From positions 22,292,972-22,356,971 of the forward strand of contig NC_054085.1 in assembly GCF_017562075.2 (NCBI RefSeq): a stretch of DNA of 64,000 bases, written 5' to 3'. Below the pieces are notes generated by a model. That model saw only the letters and a program-made list of their open reading frames with translations. It was not told where the DNA came from and ran no database searches. Below are positions 1-12,600 of the stretch, piece after piece; within the stretch, counting starts at the first letter, position 1, and each line of letters opens with the position of its first letter. This stretch comes from Anopheles merus (lineage: Eukaryota; Arthropoda; Insecta; Diptera; Culicidae). The position numbers and the translations under genes are program-made.

Positions 1-1825
1 CAGTAAACGCTTTTACTGCAGTTTACAGTGTGGTACATAAGAAACGCTCTCTCAGTGGTTTCAATATGTGTAATGTTCATTATTTCATTATTTGGCCAGT
101 AATATGTGCTTCACAAGGTAAACATTTCGTTTCCAATATTCTAGTAAAAAGAGATACATTTTGCTCTACTTGGATATTTCGTGCCTTTTGTTTTGTAGCT
201 GTTTATTTTTTATATTTGCATTTAGCACAACGGAAAACAATCTCAAACAATGTCCTATTATTCATAAAGGTCGTAGAGCAATCACATCACAGGCCCCAAC
301 AACACGTGCTGTGCATAATAAGCGGAAGACGGTACACGATTTTTTTTTATTTTGCTAACTCCCGCATCATGTACTATCTTCTCTCTCTCTCGCAAAATCA
401 TGTGTACCATATGGCGCGTACCGAGCAGTACACGTCACTCAGATGCACCGTTAGGACGAATTACTCATCCCTTATTTTTGCTGCAGCAAACGTGTGTGCG
501 CCAAGATCATCATCACCGTAACACGATCAACGACCGCGCAAATAGAAAGGGAAGCGCAGCAAGCAGCACGCAAATAGCAAGAAAAGAGCCACTCGGGCGA
601 AAATCACTCTACAGCGCGTTGGGGCTGCTAACAATCCAAATTCAGCCCACGTAAAGCAGTTCAGTGGAACTTGAACGATCAGGCTCTGCGCACGAAGAAG
701 TGTGCGCGAGAGCGCGATCGCGTATCAATAGCATGGCGCACTTCTCAACCATGTCAAGAATCTTTATTGGTTATTTAAGCTCAAAACCTGATTGCTTTTT
801 TTGCGTTCATGAGAAGAGGTTAGGCGAAAAATTCCCCAGATTTACACTTGTTGTAGCTATCAAAGCCTTAGGAGGGGAAAGGCTCATTTGCATTATTAGC
901 GCCATTGGTTGCCGACACAGCTCAAGTACTTATATTAAGATTCAATTTTGGATAAAGAGTGTGTAAGTTGTTCTTGAGTGAAAGATTTTCTCACCTTTTT
1001 GCCTGCTCGAAAGGACCCACTTCCTACTCAAGCAACAGCATTCTCTTGCTTATTTGTACCTAAATTGGCCTACAAAAAAATGTATTCCTCTTCACTCCAC
1101 ACATGGCTAATAACGGGGATGCCGCTGGTCGGTGGTGTGATCTTGCGCGTATTACGACGAGGCTTGTTCACACCGAATACCAAAGAGGTGGCTACGGCAT
1201 ACTTCGGGCTCATTTGCGGATACGACGACGACCGGCAAACACACAAACCGGTATGCACTGTCGACGGAACCGGGCTAAAATCAGTCCTCCACAACGATAA
1301 TGTGTTAATTTCTTGCCATTCTCGCAAGCTCCAGCTTTGTCCAGAGTGTATTGCGGCTGATGCCCAATTTAACGGGAACACAGCAGTTCATGCACTTAAC
1401 TTCTTCGGGCGGTAAAACGCCCGATGAGGAACACATCATTACTACCGGGGCAAAGGTATGCGCTACGCACATTAGCAGGACAGTGATTTGGTGGGCTATT
1501 TTCCGTACGAATGAGGTGCAATTGCCTTCAAAGACATTTTACCGACGACGGCCGCATTGTGGTGAGAAGGAGAGTGGTGCATTTGCTTGGAGTAAAGAAA
1601 CACATCAGAAAAGAAAAAAATTCTTCGATTCGATAGCAATGAACGTTAGAGGATGAGATCATTTGGCAAGACAAAACGAAACAAAATCTATTACAAGGGA
1701 TTTTTTCACAACATTTAAGCTCTAAGTAAAGATCCCTATCAATAGACGAATTTTTAATCATTTCAACGAGTTATCAATACATCAAATCAATTTTTGTTTC
1801 CTTTTTGTCGGATTTCTGAAGAGTT
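1..1825. other. Putative spectraplakin intron, no identifiable gene
   Basis: Open frames of 100-163 codons occur on both strands, but they overlap one another, lack usable splice contexts and have low-complexity translations. A GC-richer patch at 1,080-1,400 is open in two plus frames and one minus frame, with no family I recognise. Confidence 0.4.
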
Positions 1826-2382
1826 ACAGTTTTTTTCGTGTAAATCTCTAATTTCAACAACTTTTTTCATAGTTTGTGATATGTTTTTCAACAGCTGTCA
1901 ACTATTTCATTTGCACCACAATAATATTTCAGTGCTTCAACATAATTTTCAGCACGTATCAAGCTGTATTGAGTTTGACAGTTATGTGTGATGTGATGAA
2001 AAATGTGTATAAGGACTGAAATTTTATAGTGATGTCAATACAATATGTGATAGATGTTGAAGAACATTTTGCAAGCGGTGAATAATTCAGGTTTTTCTTA
2101 GTCAATTTCCAATATCAAAAACAGTTCTCATTGCTTGCAAGATGCTTTTCAACAGCTGTCGAATATTCGATTTGCATTACAATAATATTTCAGTTCTTCC
2201 ACAAGATTTTCAACACGTCTCAATCTGGATTGTGTTTGACAGTTATTTGTGCTGTGTTGAAAATCATGTGTAAGAACTGACATTTTATGCTGATGCCAGT
2301 ACAATGTGTGACAGCTGTTGAAAAACATATTGGAGGTGGTGAATAATGAAGAGCACATTCAAAAGTGACTTCAAATATCCTG
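1826..2382. mobile_element. Tandem dimer of a TA-flanked MITE (TTTTCAACAGCTGTC family)
   Basis: Two degenerate copies of the same roughly 280-bp palindromic element lie head to tail and meet near 2,085. Each holds a left half with TTTTCAACAGCTGTC, a middle with GTTTGACAGTTAT, and a right half with GACAGCTGTTGAA or a decayed version. The right end reads ATCCTG|TA, matching the CCCTG|TA ends of the copy at 56,723-57,477. The outer left end has decayed from CAGGG to CAGTTTT. The shared ends and TA target site suggest a Tc1/mariner-type MITE (inference). Confidence 0.7.
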
Positions 2383-3866
2383 TATTTCTATTCCTAATCG
2401 CTGAAGTGTTGAAAATCATATTGAAGAAATTAAAAAAAAACATAATGATCTAAAAATATGAAATAATCTACCAGATTAATGTGGATTAACATCTTGCACG
2501 CGTTGAATAACAATATTTATATTCGAAAGCATGGAAAACCCTGTGTAGTAAGAAAGACTGGAATTTCAAGAACCTTTCTCCTAATTTTTATGATAAAAAA
2601 CTACTACGGTCAAGAAACAAAAACGTTTACTCAAAAACATTTCAAACACATAGGTAATTTATTTATTACGCTCGTTAACATAGAACAATAACAGAATAAT
2701 GCAACCATGACAGCTATCCATTACATGTTTGGCAAAAAGCAGTCGCGTGTGCTGAACGCAAACGAAACAAACAATCAATCATGTGTGGGATGGGAAGCGA
2801 GCGAGCCTCAGATTTTGCTCGTCAGTTGGCCGACTCGAATGACCGATTCGACTCAAATCGTCTATCCCCAACGACGAACGAAGCTCTCATCAATGTTCTG
2901 GGCAATCTTTCTGAGCGAAATTCTCCCACCCACAAAAGACCACGCCGCCCAGACAGTGGAGCAATAGAAACCATAAATCGTGGCCAATTTGTGCACCTTG
3001 TCTTCTTCTCACGACACCACGACGAAATGGACGTCGAACGGGAGAGACTGCCGTCTTTTCTCACAAACCATGTTGTTGTGTTGAGATATTATGCTTTTAT
3101 TTCTTTCGCACCCGAAAACACGACCCCACGGTGTGTGTGTCGGTGCTATATTATTAACACGTCAAGTGTTATATTTGGGGTGCGAGAGGTAGGTGGTACG
3201 AATAAATATGTTTGACCATTCAAGGTTGGGGCTCACAGTGCCTTAACCCTCGCCCCGCAAAGCAAATGTCCGGATATCATAGCGCTTAAGGAGGTGATTT
3301 TGGGGGGGGGGGACGGTCGCCACGTACGACGAGACGAAACAGATCCGCGGATCATCTTAACCGTTTGTCTTGGAGACGGTGTGTGTGTACCACCACCCTG
3401 CCATCGCATAAATTGAACAACGTTTAACCCGACGGGTGACGGGTGGGGGATTCATCTTCTCAAGTGGGTTGTGTTATTTCGTGTGTGTAGCCGCGGGTTT
3501 TTCCCCCTTCACTTCGAGTAGACACACTTTTAATAACGAGACGAGACCTGACCTAACGCAACGAATCGACCGATTGGGATAGGTCGTGGCAGGAATCGTT
3601 CGATCGTGTGGTTGTTGAAGGATAAAGTATGGTGGATCAACTGCGTGACGGTAGGATTTCGTAGTATAGTGAATCTGTTTATATATTGATGGTAGCAGAA
3701 ATCAGTTCTTAATGAGTAGGCAACATTTTGACATAAAAATGCAATGGACACTTAAATCACCCTTTCGCGTACGCTGTTGTGAAGACGACTATTCACGCGC
3801 AAGTAAAATACATAAATAAATATAAATATAATTGGGTTTTGCTCATCATTATTAAGTGCAAACGAC
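2383..3866. other. Intronic stretch, no supported gene
   Basis: The longest open frame is plus 2,781-3,215. Its first 65 codons read like a moderately complex polar protein, but I recognise no family, and the minus strand is open across the same bases. A nine-to-ten-G run lies at about 3,302-3,311. Nothing else stands out. Confidence 0.35.
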
Positions 3867-4503
3867 CTAAGGAGTAGTGGTGGGATCTCGTAATCGGAAC
3901 TACCCGATTCCGAAACCTTGTTCGAAATCAGTTCCGGAGCTGATTCCAGTTCCGAATCCGATTCCAATTCCAAAGCCGATTCCGATTCCGGAGTCGATTT
4001 CAATTTCGGATTCGATTCCGGACCCGGATCCGAGTCTGGAATCGATTCCTGTATCGGATCCGGAATCAGAATCGGCTCCGGATTCGGATCGAAATCGGAA
4101 TCGGAATTAGATCCGGAGTCATATTCGACTCCCGAGTCGACGCGGAAATTGAAAATAGCTCCGGAATATTAATCAGAATTGGACCCAAAATCGGAGTCAG
4201 CTCTGAAATTGAAATCAGCAGTTGAGGAAACGAAATCAGCCACGGAATGACCATGAGAATGGATCGTTTAAAAGTAAATTTGGATCCTTTGTGACTATCG
4301 CTACAATAGTAGCTGCATAGGACCCAAACACCTATTCTCATGGAGATGCCAAACGCGATCAGATTCCAATTACAGAGTCGATTCCGGATCAGATTCCGGA
4401 AATTGATTCAGAACTTACTATAGGAAATTGATTTCACAAAAAATTGAAGCTAGTTGGAATCGATTCCAACTATAGCCTCATTCTTCCCATCACTACTAAG
4501 GAG
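3867..4503. mobile_element. hAT-type MITE with GATTCC/GGAATC hexamer arms, perfect 8-bp target duplication
   Basis: The element is 3,875-4,495 (621 bp). It begins TAGTGGTGGGA and ends TCCCATCACTA, an imperfect inverted repeat. It is flanked on both sides by the identical octamer CTAAGGAG (3,867-3,874 and 4,496-4,503). An 8-bp duplication and a TAGNG terminus are hAT hallmarks. The interior is a degenerate array of GATTCC-type units (about 3,900-4,030) followed by the complementary GGAATC-type units (about 4,060-4,170), forming a long imperfect foldback. No transposase frame is present, so it is non-autonomous. The 5' segment GAACTACC is shared with the element at 23,841-24,586, and the CCCATCACTA end with both sister elements. 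Confidence 0.85.
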
Positions 4504-7500
4504 AATGTTTCTTGTTTACCAAGATGAGCAAGCAAAAAACTGCAACCCAACAATACAATCGCCTCAATAAAACGCAGGCAATATTTGTTCGACCGCTTCA
4601 TTACACATTTCACACTCTCTTGGCCTAGAGATGCAAAGATGTATTAAATGCAGTGCTGAACCAGCGCAGCAGTGCACTGGCACGACTCCCCACTACACTG
4701 AGTCCCCTCTCAAGATACCCCAGAGCAAACTATGTTAAACGACTTGTTAACTAAGCCACGGTTCTTGAGCCGATACGGCCCTCGTCATCCTTTTCTGATG
4801 AGCCATCACTCCTCGAACCGTCGTGCATCGTGTACAGCAGAACCCGGTAGACATCACATGCAGTCGGCCGGACCCACCCAGGCATGTGTCAAGTTGGACA
4901 TCTTCCGCGTCGGTTTGTCTCATACACCGTACAAGACACGACACACAGGTTCATTCACACTCACACAAGCGGTTACAGGGTGGAAAGATGATGGTACATC
5001 AAGACACGACACAATCAACCCGCAAACCTTCTTCGTCGCGCAGCTGGGATGGGTTTTTGAAAAGGGCAGAGTTGGCGTATTCTATCGCTCCCCGCAGGAG
5101 CAACAACGCGAAAGAGCATGGGAAGAAACTTCAAACAAGGTGCTGCAAGAGAAAAGTCTCCGCAAGCATGATGCACTCTTCCCCTGGGAAACAGTACAAG
5201 CTAGTTGACCCGGATTCTTCCTTCCAATCGTTTCGTGAGCCAAAATAGCTTCCCCTGACAGACTGGTTCAACAACGCCACCGCCACACGCTAGAATGATG
5301 CTGCGGCCAGTAGAAGGTGAGAGATGCGGAAGTCAAGAATGGAATTGTCTTTCCCCTCCCGAAATGCTCAGAAATAAATTTTCCCACATCGAACCTTCGG
5401 GTACGGCGGTGGTTGGAATTTTCCCATGGTATTTCCGCGATCGTCTAGTGCCGCAACCCCAATGGGACAAAGGCAACTTCAGAAAAGGAAAAAAATAACA
5501 TTACCATACCATTACTTAGGTGTTCTAAAACATTTTCAAATTCACTTCAACTTCCGGTCATTTTCGATCAGTTACAAAAGAAAACAAAGGGACGACAAAG
5601 ACAAATGTTTTTAAGGGTTTCCTGTCCACGTTCGAAAGCATTCTTCAGCTCTACTACTACCACTTTTAAGTGACCCAAAATAGCACAAAACCTAAAGCCA
5701 GTCGCATCATGTGCTAGTGCCGATCAGTCACGTGCCGATCACCAACGTGTGCCGTTGCACCCCCAGAGTTCCATCTGCGAAGGGTACACCAGACAGAGAT
5801 CTTGATAAAAACCGCCATATTAAGCCGCCATTCCGGAAATCTATTTTAAGAAGTGATAAATTTTTACAACTAGCCTTCCGTGTTCCATGCAGCCCCATAT
5901 ATCCCACTCCTTCCCAACAAATCACATTCGTCAAAATCGTGCTGTGACGGATGGAATAATAAGAATGCAATAAATAGGTAGTAGAGAGGGAGGAAACCGT
6001 CCAAAAATATATAGATCTATCCACTCCCCGAGCGCATCAAAGCGGCCATCATCTTCGAACTGTGCGGCGCTACGCGGAGCGACTGACAGGAAAACATAAA
6101 CAAGCCGTTATCGTAAATCAGCAGCTTTAAGACGGGGATGCGGATATGGTGTCGAAACTGGAACCTGTATTCGTATTTCAGTTGGTTTTTGTTTTAATTT
6201 CTATTTTTCGAAGAAAATAAAAACAAGATCATCAATATATGATAACTTCAACAATGTCATTTTTTTTTAAATTTGTGTTTTGCTGCGGTACCTGGCGGAA
6301 ATACTTTTTTAAGTTTTTTTTTTATAACAAATATTCATTTTTTGTTTCATTCATTCTAGAAGGTTGTACAGCAGGAACTAGTTTAATAACATAACGCGAA
6401 AAGATAAAAACACATAATAGAACAAGAAAACGAAAAGAAAGACAAAGCTTGCTAAAAGAATGTAAGGAACAATATATTGCAAAACAAGCAAGACGAGTAA
6501 ACAAAAAAGACAAATAAGCGATAATAACATAAAGTCTAAAATTGTAAAAATGTTTAAAAAAAATCTATAACTTAAAAACAAACATAAGATCTAAACATAA
6601 CAGTAATCATAAAAACATGAAAAGAGAGAAGCAAAAAACAAGAATTGATCATGTAAGAAGGTATCAAATTACATCCACCCAATTCTTCCTTAAAAAAAAC
6701 GATTATGGACAACCGTGACAAATCTGTCGGACAAAACAGTGACCTAGAAAACGTACAAATCCTGGTCGTGCCATATCAAATGGCAAGTCATGTTTGGCCT
6801 ACAATCGCAACCTCACGTCTATCCGCACGAAAAACTAAAACTACCCCGGAATGCAGTTGCTGACCGCGCTGTAACTAATCTTCCATGAAGGTGCTGCTAC
6901 ACCACCGTATCGATTGTATTTTTTTAAACTACGACACCTCGCTATAATTCCGCAAACTGTACGCTGCCCCATCCGTTAGTACACGACCATTTACGACACA
7001 CTAACTTAATCTGCTAAACTGCTTCCCCCTCCACTGCTGCTAATTCAACCGAATAAAGTACCCATTGTTGTGCGAGCTGATCTTACTACTACTTCCCTCG
7101 CCTGACGGTGTGGCGCGATTACGTTAGACGCCCTTTTCGCTGTAATCCAATTTCAATGTTGACACCTTTTTTTTTTTTTTGCACCCCCTAAGCGCTGAAG
7201 GAATGGGGATGATGCGCATCAGAGGTTCAAGTTGCCTTTTGTTTCTTTTTTCAAACGGCTTCATCGAAAACAAAATTTCAATTGACATACTATAGCACAC
7301 ATGCGTTCCACTTCCGCGCGTTCCCGATCATCGTCTTTGACACGCCTCATCGCATTCTCTTCTTTAGGCAACCAGCCCCCAACGATCGTGTGTCACCGTT
7401 GTCTAATGTTTTTGCTGCTTCTTCCCATCCATTTAGGTTAAGGGTCGGTTTCGTCTAACGCACTGAAACACACATTTGTAACACCCAGCGCCAGTCATCC

Positions 7501-9031
7501 GCTTCTCCTGCTCCGGTCTGGGTCAATTTGACGCCAGCTTGGCTCGACTTTCTTGCGTAGGAGGGACGGGCTTCACTCCCTCGGAGTGTTTGCTTCAGTG
7601 CACATCAACTCCCTACGAGCTGCCTTTGCTTTCCACCCACCGTAGTCGTGTGTGAGAGATGGGAAAATCCATCTCAATGTGCGGTCCATGTATATCATCT
7701 CTCGACTCGGTAAAGCTTTCGGATGCGCATCATGAAAAATGCACTCCTCAAATGTGTCTTGTGTGATACAGCGTGGGGGTCTCATCAATATTTACACAGT
7801 ACCAGCGTTCAGTTGGCATTCGCTGGAGTGCCACTCTGCTCCATTAAATATCGATTCGAAGACACATAATCAATACTTTCTTCTGTTACGTGAGTTTGTT
7901 TAAAAATACAATGATATTACAACAGCAAAACACTTTTACGCCAGTTTCTTATTTCCAATTGCATATAATGTCTAAATTCGTAACTATAGCTGAAAAAGGT
8001 AATTAAATGCATTTACTAATTGATGATATCTGATAAATTGTCCAATAGGTGTATCATTTGATTTAATAATCTCATAAAAATCCTACAGGAAATGTCAAGA
8101 ATTATAACATTTTATTGCATTTTTAGAACATATCGATCCTGTACTGCTCGAATTCAACCTTTATTAAAACTAATGATGTAATAATTCTCAATATTAGATA
8201 TAGTGGACCATACTAATCAGTCGTCATTGTAGTATCGCATTTCGTTTAAATGGTTCTCATAAGCTTAATCTGTCAATCCTCGTTTGACAAAGATCCACTG
8301 CGCCAAGATCGTGTGACCATCTTCATGTACACCACACACACACCTTCCTCCTCGTCCTCTACTTGCCGAGATGTGAATCTATGGGAAAAAGTTTTATTGC
8401 CCACGAATTAACGGGACTTTGCATGGGATAATCACTCCATTTCCCAAGAAGCAGAAGGTAACAGAAAAAAGAATGACCATTCATTACATCCATGCTTGCA
8501 CTACCACATACTAGGAAGGAGAAGGCAACAAAAAAAAGCATTCTTGCGGAATTGGGTCCCGGTAAAACAGATTCGGTGACATGAGATGCCCTTTTCGTCA
8601 CGTGCATCATTCATATCATGCGTGTGGTGAGTGTCCCATTTTCCGATGGGCGCTTCATCACACAGCAACGCGAAGCTACTGTGCCCGCTTTATTGGGTAC
8701 CGAATCAAATCGATATCTTCCAATTACAGTGGATAGAGAGAGGTTCGGGAAATTGTGAACCAAGCAAGATAGAATCGATGTCGTGAATAGAAACCAATTT
8801 CGTCCAAACGTTTAGTTGAAAACAGACTTTTTGGGTGAGAATGCACAAGACAAAATATCGGTCAGGCATTTTCCTACAAGCAACATTCTGAAAAAGATAA
8901 TGATGAACCATTTTGTCCATAATTACTACAAAAACAAGTCAAAATGAAGATGAAATGAATGAAATGAAAAAACTTGATGTTAGTACAAAATAATTGAGAT
9001 TTTTCTGAGAGATATCGATTTATTTATTATA
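4504..9031. other. Intronic stretch with an AT-rich low-complexity block
   Basis: 4,700-5,300 is open in two plus frames (up to 158 codons), but neither translation resembles a known family and no convincing splice sites bracket it. 6,170-6,680 is A-rich on the plus strand with many AAAACA-type runs. 7,000-7,800 is of ordinary composition with a poly-T run at about 7,168-7,180. No gene or RNA was recognised. Confidence 0.35.
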
Positions 9032-9649
9032 GGGGCCTTTCACGATACTATCCCGCTTTTTTGTATGGAGTTTGACAGATGGTGGCTGAAATCATGTCAA
9101 AACCCAATACAAAACCACACACAAAACTGGCCGGCGAATTTCAGCCTATATTATTTCAACCTCAAAGCTAGAATTATATTCGAGTAGCTGCTCGAAAAAT
9201 GGCAAAACAAAGTTATGTTTTCATTTATCCCAAGGTGTGTTAAAGATATCAGGCGATGGAATCTAGAATCAAAGTGTATGTAGATGAGGTGGTCTCCTAG
9301 CATGTTTTTAGAACCAAATTTGAACATCACTTTTTGACAGGACAGTACACTGTATTGGCGAATACACAAAAAACTCTTATAATCCTAGTCTTAAAATATC
9401 ACTTTGATTCTAGATTCCACCATCTGATCTCTTTAATGCACCTTGGAATGAATGAAACACGACCTTGTTTTGACATTTTTTCAAGCAGCTGCTCGAATAT
9501 AATTCTAGCCTTGAGCCTGAAATAACCTGGGCTGAAAATCGCAGGTTAGTTTTGTGTGCGGTTTTGTATGGAGTGTTGACATGATTTCAGTCGCCAACTG
9601 TCAAACTCCATATAAAAAAAAACACTTGTTAGTATCGTGAAAAGGCCCC
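9032..9649. mobile_element. Foldback MITE with GGGGCCTTT-CACGATACTA ends
   Basis: The 618-bp element starts GGGGCCTTTCACGATACTA and ends in the reverse complement TAGTATCGTGAAAAGGCCCC, between 3-bp ATA repeats. The arms pair far inward. For example, GAATCTAGAATCAAAGTG near 9,260 faces CACTTTGATTCTAGATTCC near 9,402, and TATATTCGAGTAGCTGCTCG faces GCAGCTGCTCGAATATA. It has no transposase. Superfamily is uncertain; a 3-bp duplication and GGGGCC ends would fit PIF/Harbinger (inference). A diverged relative is at 40,735-41,172. Confidence 0.75.
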
Positions 9650-12600
9650 ATACATGGATTCAAGTCATGCAAAAGAATAAAATAAAACTAATAGAAAAAA
9701 AAAACATAACAACAACAAAACAAGAAACATAAAACGTTCACGAGTTCTTTAGAGTCCAACATTGAGCGCCTTGAGACTGCCAACTGGAATCGAAATCTGT
9801 TTAAGATGACTTCAACAGTTCAACATTTTGAAGTATTTTTGTTACAAACTGTCTGTGCCATTTCCTGTCACGCGAGGCCTGAACGCAGAACGTCTAATAC
9901 CCCAACAAAAATAAGAAAGAAGATGCAAAACACCCTTGTTCCTGTTTCTTTCTCTTTGCCTTTCGAAGTTCGAACTTTGAATCGGTTCCTCGGCTCAAAT
10001 CATGCATTTCCTGTACATTCCCCTAGCGCCACTGCTGGAGTAGTGATTGAGCGCGAGCCAAAGGAGCGGAAAAAGAAAAGTCACCACACATACACCTCAA
10101 CTTCTCCATTTGGCCGTCCGTGGCATGCACCATTGCCGATCGTTTGTCATCCAACGACGAGCCGCCAGCGACGCCGTGGCAAAATACAGTTGACCGGTAC
10201 CGGCAAACGGAACCAACGGCGAACAGAGACACACACACCACTGCCAACAACTCGAAGAGCATACCGGATGTGTCAGTTCAAGAAGTCATTAGTGTCGGTT
10301 GTCAGCGACACATACTGCTCAAACGAAATCGGCACAATTCTAAAGTCAGCGTCAAAACTGAACAATGTGCAAACTACATTGTAGATGGTTTTCACGATGA
10401 AATGGCAGTGATGATGTTATAACGATGAGCCCTTGGAGCCCATATCGTTCGCAAATCATTTCAATTACTTTAATGATTAATTTTATAACCCTTGTTAAAG
10501 CGATGATTCTGATTTCCATGGGCAAAAACGCCAACCCTTCCAGGCCATGATTCAGCGACTGCTGTGTACACCTCGAGAGACACATTCTCTTTCAATGCAA
10601 TCACTTCAACCCACGCTCAGTAAGTAGGCTTCTTTACAATCGCACACAGCCCTTCGTTGCGTGTTTCGTCGTTCACAATTTCAACAACAATTTCTACTTT
10701 CTATTCCAAGTAGTCAATTGTGTCGGAAAGAATGTAAAGCAAACACTAACCACCCCGTTGTGTGTCGTCCCGTGGGTTCGAAGGAGCGTAGCAGAAGAAC
10801 AGGCCACAATGTGAATTGTGCAATGCTATTTAACCCTTGCGCGGCCCACCGATCTACACTGTGCGTTGATGTCAATTTGCCAATTTGCTGCAAAGGGAAC
10901 GGCCAATGGCTGTCCCCCTTGTAGGTTGCCATCATTTGTGCGATGGTTCCGCAATTTTAAGTACACGCGTGGGTTACCCCCTTAGGGTCTCGATGGTGAG
11001 GAACACGAGCTAAATCTGATTAAACACCATCGGGCGTCTTGCGCTCCAGTGGTACACACATCATCGTATCGGTCGGTGGAATCGACCCGTAGGTACGGCG
11101 GTCCCTTTCCCTGCAGACGTGTCTAGACGGAGCGAGAAAAGTTGTTTCCGTAGGCGAACTTGTCTACCATACTTTGCCAGCTCCTACTAGTCCCTTTTTG
11201 CGAAGCCGGCCGGCTGGCGGCTGCCCCTTAGTCATAACACTTTGCTTCAATAAATCGTCAATCCATTTATTTTGTTGTGTTATTCTAAAAATACGATTTA
11301 CGGCTACCATAGCTCAAATCGGTGACCGTGTCTAGCTTACAACCGTACCAAAAAGGCCTTAAATCCTAAATTAGTGTTTTTGTTCTTTAATTCGCTCAAA
11401 CTGCCACACAACGGACTGTCTTTTTCTTGGTTAGAGCTAATATTGGTGTGACGGTTCATAATAAAACCGCATCAAATTACGCCCATAAATTAAATTGATC
11501 TCTAGCCGCGCGCTCTCGTCGATCGATTTTCTCCGGAACCAGAACCTGATTTTGGTTTTGTCCCCTCCGCAGCATCACCTCCCAGGTACAAGCGTCGTGT
11601 GTATTGGCTGGTGTGAGTTTATGAATTTATAAGTGACCTCATTTTACATTATGAAATGCTAAAATATGCAAATCCCATCCCATCGTTGCACAGCGCACCA
11701 CACAGGTCTCGAGCGAGTTGCTGCTGGAGAGTAGATTCTTGGCGATGCTCCACATAAACTAACCCATATTGGTGAGAGATTTGTCAATCGATATTGTGCT
11801 AAACACAATTATGCAGCCCGTAGATACAACATTTGAGTTGGGATATAAATGCATTAAACACAAATACACCATACAAAAGATACGGCACATTCTTGGCTTT
11901 GAATGCTTCGTTAGGCACCAACATTTTAAAACAATTTACAACCATAGCATCCGAACGAACGGGTACAATAAAATAAGCCAACTAATTTATAATCGGCAAG
12001 ATATCTCAATCAAACAACGAGATCAAACCTGTTTGCAACAGGGCATTTGCACACATTTCAATTTGGTGGAATATATTTTATTCGACCAAATTTTCCCCCA
12101 ATTTCGGCCACCAGCCTAATGGGTCGGTCCATCGCTAACCAAACCCATGTGTATGGGGTGTCCCATAAATGGAACCTGTTTGTAATAAAAATTTAAATCA
12201 CCCGCTATCATTAATATGTGTGTTTGCCTGCTTCTCCACGTTTTTGTGAGTGAAGATCACCCCCAATAGTCTGTTCCTAAATATGATCTGGCTTTCCTTA
12301 AAATGAAACCTTAGCTACCGGCCCAAAAAAACAATCACACACGAGCAGAAAACAAACAAGGACACTTGAAGCCATAAAGACTTCTTTAATTAATGCAAAT
12401 TATGTCTATCTACGGTCTGCTTCCCTAAAACCGTACGATTTAAATGCTGCCGGAGGCTTTGCAGCACAGCAGAATTTGTTCTCGTATGCGGTGATGTGTG
12501 CCTTTATCGGTAAGATAGCCGAGAAAGAAAAAGGAATGTGTTGCTACGGTACGGTTTTCTACGTGTTGTTACAGTTTGTTCTTTTCCTTCGCCTTTTAAC

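Noticed and set aside
2781..3215. 144-codon plus-strand frame
   Set aside because: The first half looks protein-like, but the second half is AT-rich filler and the opposite strand is open too; no family recognised.
3752..4172. Ser/Glu/Pro-rich repeat frames
   Set aside because: Hexamer array of the 3,875 MITE read in three frames.
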